A DNA stretch of 64,000 bases from Bretschneidera sinensis (taxonomy: Eukaryota; Streptophyta; Magnoliopsida; Brassicales; Akaniaceae), in contig CM043698.1 of assembly GCA_023935145.1 (NCBI GenBank), positions 61,753,501 to 61,817,500 on the forward strand, in the 5' to 3' direction. Under the pieces are notes generated by a model that ran no database searches, was not told where the DNA came from, and saw only the letters and a program-made list of their open reading frames with translations. The position numbers and the translations under genes are program-made. Positions 11,120 through 24,300 of this stretch are shown in pieces (the stretch's first letter is position 1; every line of letters begins with the position of its first letter).

Positions 11120-13347
11120 TATCAAATACTCTTAGTTGGTATAACAGAAAATTGGTAATTTTGACAGAAATGGGAGTTAAATTCCTTATTAAGATTACCA
11201 AAGTAATGTACAAAGCATAATATAAGAGTTACTCAAAGTTTCATAACCATCTTAGGCTATCCTACTAATTTTAATTAATCTTTTTCGTAAAACAAATGGC
11301 CTATAAGCTATTACTCTATCTCATTTTGATTGTCACCATTGAAGAAGCATAAATTTTAAGGAAATGTTTTACGTTACAACAATACCTTTTACTTATGTCA
11401 AGGAAAATAAAATGATAGATCTCACCAACCAAGAATTTAAGATGTTAAGGGTATTATTATGAAGTGCTTATTATTTATATTCTACTTTTAGGAAGTGGAC
11501 AAACAAACTCAAACATCCATTTTAGGAAAGAGTGATAAACAAAATGGGATAGAAGGAGTACACAGTTTTTTTTATATTGAACTTTTGTGTGAAGAGTCCC
11601 ATCATAGCCCAACTCATCATGAAACCATTACAAACCCTGACAAGAATTCATTCACATCACTTTGATACTTTATGTTTCTCATATAAGCAGCCAAAGCATG
11701 AATCCCTTGATGAATAAATGTAGCTTAAAATGAGCTTAATAATTGGTAAAAATAATAATAAACACAACAGGTTAGATAATAATTTTGATCTCAATTAATT
11801 ACATTTAATTGCATTGATGTTCTTATGTTGAGGTAATTGACAAGAACCTAACCAACAAAAAACACTTTGCCATAATATAATGATGAATTTAATGCTAAGG
11901 TTTGATAGTATAATGTATCTCAAAATTAAATTAAAAAAACACCTAAATAAGAGTGTTAGTAACTATTTTTGAATTGTCAATATCGCTACCTTCTAGGATT
12001 AGCAAAAAAAAAAAACTAGCAATGTATAATAAGACTAGAGAATGATGTTGAAGTGTGAACAACAAAAATCCTTGTTCATAGGAATTTAAGTCACCATCTA
12101 CATTTGACACCGCTTTTGAGTCGAAGATATTACTAAAAAGAAAGAACAAAGATATTTTAACCCCCAAAATTAATACTCATTTTAACACATTGAACATTGC
12201 ACTAGTAATTCTGTGCCATGTCAAGAGCTTAACTAGTAACTAATTATTTTACCCTTGAAATTCACTGCAGTGCATGGTTTAAATGGCTTATGAATTCTTG
12301 GGAGTTAAAAATGGGTGCAAAGGGGAGGGTGTCACCCTGACAGTGCTAAAAAAGAAATAGGTTCAAATTATGTATAGTTTACAGTGCCTTGGAAAAACAA
12401 TCAATTTGCCTTACCTATACATTTTATTGTAAGATGGTGGTAAATTTATATTTCTAGTGGTAAAATAAAAATATTGATAGTAAAAACAAAAAATAAATAA
12501 ATAAATTTTATCACAAAAAATATATGTTTTATCATTAAAAGTATACATTTTACTTCCAAAAATATCTTCACCATTAAAACAAATTGTTTTTTTTTTCTTT
12601 TCCCAAAGGTACCCTAGCAATCAACTTCAAATTAATAAAAAAAAGTTATAAAGGCTAACCAATTTTTAGGATTAGACCTAAAATCTGATTAAATGGTATA
12701 TAATGGTTTGTATATACATTTCCATAGTATTTGTGTGTACCATCATTAAAATGTTGAAACATATACAAAATTATAATATTCACACTATATTAACAAGGGA
12801 AAATATCATTTGTGTTATGATTTATTTGAAGAAAAAAAACCTTAAGCTATTGAGTTTACTATTTAAAAAAGTATAAAAAATATGGTAATTAAATAAAATC
12901 TTTTATTTTTTATTATTATGATGAAGATTTAGATTATCAATGAAGAGATGGACATCAGGATGAAAATCACTATTATCTGTTGTTAAGATTCGTGGCTTGA
13001 GGATTTTTTAATTCCAACCATCGTTATTTCATCGTTCTCCAATGACTTTCGGCTTAAACCACGGTTTTATGTAGCTCGACATTTACCCCAAGGCCGCACG
13101 TGAGCGTGGTTCTTTCGCAACGGTTTTATGAGTTCAAGGACAGAAAAAATTGAAAAGACAATAGAGTCCTACTTGAAAGATGTGGTAAAGGCGGTTTTGG
13201 TCCAATTCTTGCTTTAAATGGTGCGAGTTAGTATTTCTCATTTAAAAATTCTATTATGCTAGTTATTATTTGTTGTGTTTGAAAAATTAATAATGGAAAT
13301 TGAACCAAAAACAAAAAGAAAAAATTCTTTTAAAGTGAAAAATTAAA
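11120..13347. other. Intergenic, no gene recognised
   Basis: AT-rich with no credible gene. A more GC-rich patch at about 13015-13215 (containing GCACGTGAGC, a G-box core) stands out but shows no frame or known family. Confidence 0.4.
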
Positions 13348-14255
13348 GAGCAAATTACATTGCGTTACCTCCAAGTTTGTTGAAATAACACTAACACATC
13401 AAACTTTTTTAAAACTCACAATTTACCTCAAAACATCAATTTTCATTATCAAATAGCCTTAAAATGAATTTTTTTTGAAGAATCAAAATTTTAATTGGAT
13501 ATTACTTTTCATGATCGCCAAAATACCTTTAATATTAAAATATCTTCAAGTGATTATGATAAGTATAATAATTCTATTTATCAAATATTTATCTCAAACT
13601 TGTTTATAACATAAATTTTTAGGTTATTTGAATTCATATTTTCTAAAAAAAATAAAAAAAACATGTAATATCATTTTAATTTTTAAAATAAAAAAGTTTG
13701 TCTTTTATTTTTATTTTATGATGGTCTTTGATATTCATTTATTTGATATGTGAAGTTATTTAATTTTTTAAAAAAATATATCAACAAATTTTTAGTTTAA
13801 AATATTTAATTTTCTTTTATGATGGTATTTGATTTTCATTTACTTGAGGATGCGACAAACAATGATATCATAATATTTTTAAAATATAAAATATATGAAA
13901 TAAAATTTATTTTATACCATATAATAGAATATCAATCAATTTAAGATATAATTTTAATAATTTTCAAAAAAAGAACAATGATAATTTTATTTTTAAAAAA
14001 AATAAAAAAATCATTGTTAAATATTTTCCATCCATAATACTTCTATTTGATTTTTAAAATAACCTTTATGATACCTAAAAGTCCTTTAGTCATTGTGAAA
14101 AGTAATATTCAGTTAAAATTTTGATTCTTCAAAGAAATTTACGTTGCTGCTGCTTGATGATAAAATTTAGTATTTTGAGATGAATCAGTTTTAAAAATGT
14201 TTAATATATTAATGCTATTTCAACAAACTTGAATGTAGTATAATATAATTTATCA
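13348..14255. mobile_element. Mutator-like MITE, ~908 bp, long inverted repeats
   Basis: The first ~185 bases and the reverse complement of the last ~185 are collinear: both contain CAAGTTTGTTGAAATA, then GAAGAATCAAAATTTTAA and ATATTACTTTTCA, in the same order. The element is flanked by the direct repeat AAAAATTAAA at 13338-13347 and 14256-14265, a length typical of Mutator superfamily target duplications, though its low complexity weakens it. No transposase is encoded. Confidence 0.7.
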
Positions 14256-14599
14256 AAAAATTAAAATCTTGAATTGAAAGCAAACTGAACAAATTTGCCA
14301 AGTTTTCCCCTACTCTAGAAGTGATGAGTCAAGTTTTTTTTTTCTTTCTATTTTTAGTGGATAAAGATTTTGGTACCATCAAGATAGTCAATGGATTTTA
14401 ACATCTTCTCACAAATAATTTGGAATAGTGATTTCATTAAAAGTAAAATTGATGAAACACGTAAATTATTAATGAGAGATTTTTATAAATTATTAAACCA
14501 TTTTTTCAGTGACCCAAAATAATGATAAAACTGCACAACTTACTTTTTTGGTTAAAAAATATTAAGTGTTAATCGAACAAAGGCTAGTAGAATTAGACC

Positions 14600-14800
14600 A
14601 GCAGGTCTCGGATCAGGCCCAAAACATCAAGCTAAGACATATATGGGCCAAGATTTAACAACTGTCCTGAGTCCATAACAAATCTAGGTTATATTGGTAA
14701 TTTTAGGAGCGCATATAAATCAGCGCGTTTATAATCTTTAATCTTTACTTTGCAAAATCCTATTCAACAGCCACGACTCTCTAGGTCTGTAACAATCTTT
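14600..14800 (+). promoter_or_regulatory. Promoter-like segment without a recognised gene
   Basis: GGCCCA (14616) and TGGGCC (14644) are site II-type elements seen in plant ribosomal protein promoters; a TATA-like word (ATATAAAT, 14713) follows, then pyrimidine-rich sequence with CAGCCACGACTCTC. No coding exon was found downstream. It may be the orphaned 5' end of a lost gene copy. Confidence 0.25.
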
Positions 14801-15267
14801 TCATTATTTGTAATCATTTTCTTTTTATTTGTCTGTTAATCTTTCTCTTTTGGTGATAAACTATATTTCTTGTTTTTTAATCCATGGTTTAATTACAAAA
14901 TAAATTCTTCAATTAATTATTTGAAAGTGTGATTGAATATCTATTTCTAGATCGATGGAAATGAACTGAATAAAGTGTGGATCCACTGGCAAGAGTGAAA
15001 CTATAAATTTTCTTCGAGATAGAGCTGAAATTTATGATTGATTTTACGGGCATTTGATTATAATTTTTTTAATTGCTTATTAATTACTATAAATCTACAA
15101 AATATATAATTTTTTTTATTACATAATAGTTTTATATACACCTTCAATAGGACATGTTTTTCATACAAATTAGAAAAGTAATAGTTAAGACAATATATTT
15201 TTAAAAATTATTAAAAGTTGTACTGATGTAATATGAAAGTGGAGATGGCAAAATTTGACTTGACTAG

Positions 15268-15545
15268 ACCAAATAAACGAAAATCATTTTTCCAAGTGGA
15301 TAGACAAATAAAAATTATCTTTTTGACTTCTACTGAAATCTACTAGGATAGCTATTTTTGAATACCAAATAACAATCTTTTCCGAGTGAATGAACAAGTA
15401 AAATTTCTCTTTTCGACTAATACTCAAATCTATTAGGAAAAAATGTTATTGAACACTAAAAAAACCCTTTTTATATGGATGGAAGGATGAAAATTATCTT
15501 TTTGACTCATACCTAAATTCATTAGGAGAGATATTCTTAAATATA
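15268..15545. repeat. Three diverged tandem copies of a ~95-bp unit
   Basis: Copies start near 15268, 15364 and 15453. Each has ACCAAATAA or ACACTAAAA, then a CATTTTTCCAAGTGGAT-type block, AAAATTATCTTTTTGACT, and AAATCTACTAGGA. No function is seen. Confidence 0.6.
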
Positions 15546-16089
15546 ACCATCAAATTATATTTGCATTTGTTGATCGATTGAGCAATCTAACACATATTTA
15601 ACCATTAATTTTTTTTATTTAAAATAATAAAATATAATATATTTTTTAGCCAACTTGAATATTGAGAAATATTAGTTGAAATCATCTCCGAGTAAACAAA
15701 TAAATAGATCAACCATTTATTATATACAAATCAACTTAACATTCTCTCAAATTCAATTACAAAAGTTACATGAACAAAAAAAAATTGTATTTATAGCTTT
15801 TTTTGGGCTTAAAACTCATTGTCAAAAGATCAAAATTTACTAAATTTAATGAAATATCTACAAATTAACCAAACAAAAAAATAATATGGTTTTACATTAA
15901 GCTCAATTGTTAAATACTTGAGTTGGATGTTCTTTTGGGTCTATAAATTATAACATTTGATTTTGGATTGGTATTTGGTCCATTAAACAGTACATTTTTT
16001 TGAACTTAAAATCCTTTATTTCCTCAATTTCAATATATATATATTTTTTTTAAATTTTTAAACCAAACCCAACATTTTAAGTTAATTAA
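15546..16089. other. Intergenic upstream of RPL23A
   Basis: AT-rich spacer; nothing recognised apart from a short TA run near 16035. Confidence 0.4.
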
Positions 16090-16200
16090 TTGAATTGGGC
16101 CAAAGACCCGGCTCAACCCAGACCAATTTGATCAACTCCCTATCCATTTCTAACCCTAGCTATTTAGACCATTCTTTTTCTCCCAAGAGAACCCTAGACT
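16090..16200 (+). promoter_or_regulatory. RPL23A core promoter with site II and telo-box motifs
   Basis: TGGGCC at about 16096 (site II) and TAACCCTAG at 16151 (telo-box-like) are the element pair typical of plant ribosomal protein genes and link expression to cell growth. No strong TATA box is present. The pyrimidine-rich TTCTTTTTCTCCC near 16172 is a likely start region. Confidence 0.55.
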
Positions 16201-17000
16201 CATTTTACAGCCACCAAGAGAGAAGATTTCTCTCTCAGCCATCTTTCATCTGCCCCTCTCAGTGGCGAAGGTAGGGATTTTCAGAGAAAAATAGAATCTA
16301 GAGATTAGGGTTTTTAGAGAAAGTCTCCACTTTAGTAATTTTGATTTTCTGTAATTTGTGCTTGGTTTGTGGGATTTAGGTCAATTTTTCTTGGTATACA
16401 CAGGTATATCTGCTTCCTACTTCTTTTACTTATTCACTGCCGTTGTGTGATTGGGGATCTTGAATCCAAGTTGCCGCTTGGAGTCTTTTCTTTTACATTC
16501 TGATTTTTTTTTTATTGTTTTTTCCTTCTTTTTCCCGTCCTTCTTTCTTATTTCATGTATTTATTATTTTCTTCCTACCCCTAGGGTTTTTTATTATGTA
16601 TTTCTTGTTTTTTCTTATCTTTAGTTCCAGAACGTGACTTTATATTTTTGGTTAGTTCTTTTTAATTTTTATTTTTCTTTCTTCTTTCTTCTTTCTTCCA
16701 CCCATTCGTAGTTTAAAGAATGTAAATAGAGGTTGGGCTGGGCAACTGGAATTTTTTAAAAGAAAAGTTGAGCCCCGGCTTTAGTCCAGACTCGCCTGTA
16801 ATGCACCGTCGCCCCTGTCCACCCGTTATACCGCTTTTAAGTTTAGGAAAGATATATGTATTAATGGGAGTTTAGCTCCTATTTCTTTTACTTATATAAT
16901 CATTTTTTATGTTTCTTGGATTAAATGTTTTCATTTTGTGCTGTGTTTTTAGGTTTGTACCAGGTTTAGGAGTTACTGTGAGGCATAGTTGATTTTATCA
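16201..17000 (+). other. RPL23A 5' leader with probable leader intron
   Basis: The leader probably includes a first noncoding exon ending at GCGAAG before a GT donor at 16271 (or CACAG before GT at about 16405), and an acceptor at 16951-16952 (TGTTTTTAG). The second leader exon runs to the ATG at 17001. The intron choice is inferred from splice signals only. Confidence 0.5.
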
Positions 17001-18708
<1,708 letters not shown>

Positions 18709-19280
18709 ATTATATTTCAGCAGCTATTTGTCCTGAACAGTGGTGGTGCTATCTTACTATGACAATTTTGTTAGAAATGTTGCACTTGTAGGACATGATG
18801 CTGTTTCAGTTTTCTTTAATATGTATTGTGAACTATGTTTTTTGTTTTACTTTTGGTTTGAATTTGCATTAGGATTCACATATTTGAGATTTTATTGTGA
18901 GCGTTTTCAAGTTGTCTTTACCCAAACTGCATGACTCCATGACTTCTGATTCGAAAGGAACTACTTTGTTTTGCCTTTGTCTTGAGTACTATAACTTTAA
19001 CATCACTCGTACTCTCTCTGGTGGCTGTAGGCTTGTTGATCTTTTCTCTCTTCTTCCCCTTGCAGTGGTTATTCAAATTATATCTCTGTAAACAGAGACC
19101 TCTATGGCAGTGACAGTCACACCCTGTCTCTCTTCCAATGGTCATTTCTCTGTAAGTTCTGCGTGTGTGATATATTATAGGAGAAAGGATCCAACCATGA
19201 GAACTAACTGTAAAAAAAGTTGGTCTGCCATTTGATCTTGGTGGGTCAAGGTTTTTTTTATGGATTGTGGCTGATATTGA
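18709..19280 (+). other. RPL23A 3' untranslated region and flank
   Basis: No further gene signal. TTTAATATG and TTTGCATTAGG words within the first 200 bases could serve polyadenylation; the exact end cannot be fixed. Short frames on both strands show no domain. Confidence 0.5.
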
Positions 19281-20080
19281 TTGCCCGACAATCTGTTTGG
19301 AAGAGGTTTTGCCCCTAATGCCATCGTACATAGATGTGTGGAACAAGAGGAATCTGTCATCCACACTTTGAGAAACTGTGAATTCTTAAAATCTATTTTG
19401 CTTAGTCTTATTGACACTCATGACAGACTTTTCCTCGGATTCTATACAAGAGCCTGTTGTCTCTAACAAGGCCTGTTTTGATATTTTGAAGTGAAGAAAT
19501 AGCATTGTCTTTGAAGAAGACTTTCATTAGCTTCACCATGGTCAGACGATGTGTGTTGTCGAGCTACTGAGATCAAGAGAGCGTTGGCTCATGTGCAAGC
19601 CCGAGGCATTGGGTTGAAGTCCTGATTGGCTGGAAACCACTCTGGTTGATTGGGTTATTGTCAACACGGATGGGAGCAGGAAAGATGATTTCGCTGCGCT
19701 GGTTGGCAGTCTTATTAGAAATGGCTATAGCGAGTGGCAACAGGGCTTCATGGCTAATCTGGGAGTTGCGTTGGTGTTAACTATTGAACTTTGAGGTCTC
19801 TACCAAGGCTTGAGCCTGGGACTTTGGTCACACAAGAATAGTTTCCGAGATGTGTTCACAAACTGTGGTGGATCTTGTGAGCTTTGTCAATATTGCCCAT
19901 CTTCATTTTGCGGTTATCAGTGCTTGCAAAGAGGCTTACCAGAGAAGCCAATAGTTGTGTTGATTGGCATGCAAATCAGGCTATTTCTGCTTCCTTGGGT
20001 CTGTCTAGGCTCAACCTTCCTCTTCCTGGCATCGTCCATCTCATCAGGGATGATTGTGTTGGGGCAATGTGGCCTAGATT
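19281..20080 (+). mobile_element. LINE fragment: zf-RVT and RNase H-like remnants
   Basis: The frame at 19281-19420 contains LFGRGFAPNAIVHRCVEQEE followed by HTLRNCEF, the pattern of the zf-RVT domain at the end of plant L1-type reverse transcriptases. About 300 bases on, VIVNTDGSRKDDFAALVGSL marks an RNase H-like domain with its first aspartate. Near 19930, ANSCVDWHANQAIS resembles the end of that domain. Frames change several times, so it is a dead 3' fragment. Confidence 0.65.
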
Positions 20081-20547
20081 AGTTAGTTTTTCGTTTTCCT
20101 GTTTTGTGAGGTCAGCTCACACCCCTCCAAACCAATAGAATAAGATTAAAAGGGTGATTATAATAAATGAATTTTATAAATTTTATGGAGTTTATTTATA
20201 TTTCATATTTGTAGTGTTTGAAAAGAAAAAAAAAATTATGGAATTTATTTTAAAATGAATTAACATTAGAATTGAGTTAGTTTGTTGTAAATTTTATCAA
20301 AATTGATAGAATTTATAAATGAATTTCAAAAAATAAAAAATAAAAAGTTGTGTTGATAAAGTATATATATTTTCTTTCTCTACCTCTTCTCCTCTCATTT
20401 TTTAAATTATTTATTTATTTATTTTAAATTATTTCAATTAATTTGTAAATGAATTATTTTTTTAATTCATTTGAAAATAAAATAAATTTCATGGTATTTA
20501 TATTTTTATGATAAATGAAAAGAAAAAGATTATTTTTTTAAGTTAGG
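20081..20547. other. AT-rich intergenic with insertion site of the Tat element
   Basis: AT-rich flank ending in TTAGG (20543-20547), the left target-site copy of the Tat-type element. Nothing else recognised. Confidence 0.5.
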
Positions 20548-21174
20548 TGTTGATGCCAAATATGTGCGTTGCTGAGCTGGAGGTTTAGACTATAGAAGTA
20601 CCTGCACAAGGAAAGGGAGAGTAGCTATTGGGGTCGACGGAGGGGATGTCTCCGAGGATGCTCCGATGCTTAAGTTAGAGAAAGCTCAAAGTGTATGTGT
20701 TTTCAAGTGAAAAACTAAGTGTCCTCTGGACTACTTACCAAGTCCCTTTTATAGAGTTTCGGAGGCGGTAGTGGGCCAGGGTGGCTGTGACAGGATACCC
20801 CAGCTGGGTTGGGTAATGATGCCTATGAGGCCCAGCTAGGAAGCTGAGAACCGTTCAGTAGGGCTTTTGCCTTGCTGGCTTACTCCAGAGCCGTCTATGC
20901 GTTAAGACGGTGTTTTTCCCTGACGTCCCAACTTGGTTGGGTAATGATGGTCCGGAGGGCGGTGGTGATGTGGAAGCCCAGCTGGGGGCCAAGATGCACT
21001 GAAGGGCCGTGGTGACGTGGAGGCCCTGCTGGAGGCAATGATGCCCTGAAAGGCGGTCATGACCTGGAGGTCCAACTGTCTGGGCCTGGATTGCCCGCGT
21101 GTCTCTTTGAACTCTGGGATCACGATGATCCACGTGTCGTCATCCTATGGGAGAGTCGTATTTTGGTAGTATCA
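20548..21174 (-). repeat. 3' LTR of the Tat element
   Basis: Plus-strand ends are TGTTGATGCC and AGTAGTATCA. It aligns end to end with 31863-32505 apart from the 16-bp duplication in the latter. Frames inside it are by-products. Confidence 0.95.
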
Positions 21175-21190
21175 GAGGCCCCCCACTTCC
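21175..21190 (-). other. Polypurine tract of the Tat element
   Basis: On the minus strand GGAAGTGGGGGGCCTC directly precedes the 3' LTR. It is the expected plus-strand DNA primer in reverse transcription. Confidence 0.75.
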
Positions 21191-21296
21191 TTAAGTGCGG
21201 CACTGTGGTTAAGGAAGTAGCAGAACTAGGTTGGCATTAGATCCTCTGCGGAGACATGAAGTATGGTCGAAATTGGCTCTAAGGCAAAAGAGAATG

Positions 21297-23757
21297 GACC
21301 GAAGACTTGTGGAATGACTCCTCTCTTTGGCCAAGGACTCCAGGGGTCCGAGGACAAGTGGGGCAAACCATCTCTCGAAAATAATGGGCCGAGGACCAGT
21401 AGAACAATCCCTCTCCTCGGCCAAGAATACCCTGGGTCCGAGGGCACATGGAGCAATCCATCTCCTCTGACCTTGAAGAGAGTGGGCCGAGGACCAGTGG
21501 AGCAATCCATCTCCTCGGACTTTGAAGAGAGAAGGCCGAGGACCAGTGGAGCAACCCATCTCCTCGGCCAAGAATGCCATATGTCCGAGGACTAGTGGAG
21601 CAATCCATCTCCTCGGACTTTGAAGAGAGTGGGCCGAGGACCAGTGGAGAAATCCATCTCCTCGGCCAAGAACGCCATATGTCCGAGGACTAGTGGAGCA
21701 ATCCATCTCCTCGGACTTTGAAGAGAGTGGGCCGAGGACCAGTGGAGCAATCCATCTCCTCGGCCAAGAATGCCATATGTCCGAGGACTAGTGGAGCAAT
21801 CCATCTCCTCGGCCAATAATGCCATATGTCCGAGGACCAGTGGAGCAATCCATCTCCTCGGCCAAGAATGCCATATGTCCGAGGACTAGTGGAGCAATCC
21901 ATCTCCTCGGCCAATAATGCCATATGTCCGAGGACCAGTGGAGCAATCCATCTCCTCGGACTTTGAAGAGGGTGGGCCGAGGACCAGTGGAGCAATCCAC
22001 CTCCTCGGCCAAGAATACCATATATCCGAGGACTAGTGGAGCAATCCATCTCCTCGGACTTTGAAGAGAGCGGGCCGAGGACCAGTAGAGCAATCCATCT
22101 CCTCGGACTTTGAAGAGAGTGGGCCGAGGACCAGTGGAGCAATCCACCTCCTCGGCTAAGAATACCATATGTCCGAGGACTAGTGGAGCAATCCATCTCC
22201 TCGGACTTTGAAGAGAGTGGGCCGAGGACCAGTGGAGCAATCCATCTCCTCGGCCAAGAATGCCATATATCCGAGGATTAGTGGAGCAATCCATCTCCTC
22301 AGACTTTGAAGAGAGTGGGCCGAGGACCAGTAGAGCAATCCACCTCCTCGGCCAAGAATACCATATGTCCGCGGACTAGTGGAGCAATCCATCTCCTCGG
22401 ACTTTGAAGAGAGTGGGCTGAGGACCAGTGGAGCAATCCACCTCCTCGGCCAAGAATACCATATGTCCGAGGACCAGTGGAGCAATCCATCTCCTCGGAC
22501 TTTGAAGAGAGTGAGCCGAGGACTAACAGAGCAATCCATCTCCTCGGCCAAGAATGCCATATGTCCGAGGACCAGTGAAGCAATCCATCTCCTCGGTCTT
22601 TGAAGAGAGTGGGCCGAGGACCAGTGGAGCAATCCACCTCCTCGGCCAAGAATACCATATGTCCGAGGACTAGTGGAGCAATCCGTCTCCTCGGACTTTG
22701 AAGAGAGTGGGCCGAGGACCAGTGGAGCAATCCACCTCCTCGGCCAAGAATACCATATGTCCGAGGACTAGTGGAGCAATCCATCTCCTCGGACTTTGAA
22801 GAGAGTGGGCCGAGGACCAGTGGAGCAATCCATCTCCTCGGCTTTTGAAGAGAGTGGGCCGAGGACCAGTGGAGCAATCCACCTCCTCGGCCAAGAATAC
22901 CATATGTTCGAGGACTAGTGGAGCAATCCATCTCCTTGGACTTTGAAGAGAGTGGGCCGAGGACCAGTGGAGCAATCCATCTCCTCGGCCAAGAATGCCA
23001 TATGTCCGAGGACTAGTGGAACAATCCATCTCCTCGGACTTTGAAGAGAGTGGGCCGAGGACCAGTGGATCAATCCATCTCCTCGGCCAAGAATGCCATA
23101 TGTCCGAGGACTAATGGAGCAATCCATCTCCTCGGCCAAGAATGCCATATGTCCGAGGACCAGTGGAGCAATCCATCTCCTCGGACTTTGAAGAGAGTGG
23201 ACCGAGGACCAGTGGAGCAATCCATCTCCTCGGCCAAGAATGCCATATGTCCGAGGACCAGTGGAGCAATCCATCTCCTCGGACTTTGAAGAGAGTGGGC
23301 CGAGGACCAGTGGAGCAATCCACCTCATCGGCCAAGAATACCATATGTCCGAGGACTAGTGGAGCAATCCATCTCCTCGGCCAAGAATGCCATATGTCCG
23401 CGAACCAGTGGAGCAATCCATCTCCTCGGACTTTGAAGAGAGTGGGCCGAGGACTAGTGGAGCAATCCATCTCCTCGGCCAAGAATGCCATATGTCCGAG
23501 GACCAGTGGAGCAATCCATCTCCTCGGACTTTGAAGAGAGTGGGCCGAGGACCAGTGGAGCAATCCATCTCCTCGACCAAGAATGCCATATATCCGAGGA
23601 CCAGTGGAGCAATCCATCTCCTCGGACTTTGAAGAGAGTGGGCCGAGGACCAGTGGAGCAATCCATCTCCTCGGCCAAGAATGCCATATGTCCGAGGACT
23701 AGTGGAGCAATCCATCTCCTCGGACTTTGAAGAAAGTGGGCCGAGGACCAGTGGAGC
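21297..23757. repeat. Tandem array of ~50 units of 49 bp in the 3' region of the Tat element
   Basis: Two 49-bp unit types alternate. Both start GAGGACCAGTGGAGCAATCC and continue ATCTCCTCGG; type 1 then has ACTTTGAAGAGAGTGGGCC and type 2 has CCAAGAATGCCATATGTCC. Order is mostly 1-2-1-2, with local 1-1 and 2-2 runs. Each unit holds TCCTCGG and, with the next unit's first bases, CCGAGGA, which are reverse complements and could form a hairpin. Units at the left (21297-21480) are diverged, and the right edge stops abruptly at 23757. Such arrays in 3' regions of Tat elements are known sources of satellite DNA. Long frames across it in all directions follow from 49-bp periodicity and are not coding. 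Confidence 0.95.
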
Positions 23758-23992
23758 TACAGGAAAGTGTTTCGTGTCCAAGACGGCGGCTGAGGAGACA
23801 CGTGGCCTTACTTGGGTAGCTGCCGTGTCATGTTACCTTGGAATTTTAAACAGCCGTTTTAGGGAAAGTGGCGGCCACCTCGAGGGACGTAACGCCCCCT
23901 GGGAAAGTGTGTTGGTCGCTTGGGAATTCTAAAGAGTCCCCTTGATTCCCGCGACTGCGTTAAATGTTCCTCGTTGGCCGTGACCCTTCCCC

Positions 23993-24000
23993 TATATAAG
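23993..24000 (+). promoter_or_regulatory. TATA box of the opposite-strand gene
   Basis: TATATAAG lies in a good context (CCCTATATAAGGGG) about 300 bases before the first ATG and after the tandem array. Leader sequence rich in CT follows (TTCCACACACATTC), a plausible start region about 30 bases on. Confidence 0.55.
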
Positions 24001-24300
24001 GGGCTTAGGTTTCCCCTTCTTCCACACACATTCTATAACCTCCTTTTGTTTTCAGAGAGTAGCTTTCCTGAGAGCCCTCGGCCTCGTCCCAATTGTGATT
24101 GTGAGTCCCTGTCCTCGTCCCAAAGGTGTTTGTGAGTCCTCGTCCTCGTCCTCGTCCCTTCAGAGAGAAGTTTGGTGTGATCGTTGCGTTCGCGAGATCT
24201 TGGGAGGAACGCTCTTGGACATACACCGAACGTTTAGAAGGAATTCAAGTCCGAATCCTTCGGACTCTGGTGAGTTCGTGTTTTCTTTCATTTTTACATC

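Noticed and set aside
21297..23757. CRISPR-like regular repeat array
   Set aside because: The units are directly tandem without unique spacers, in a plant retrotransposon; the two unit types are variants of one repeat.
21209..23932. Many overlapping open frames of 70-210 codons on both strands
   Set aside because: They all lie in the 49-bp tandem array; 49 is not a multiple of three, so any stop-free unit gives long frames in every phase. The products are repeats of the same few words with no domain.
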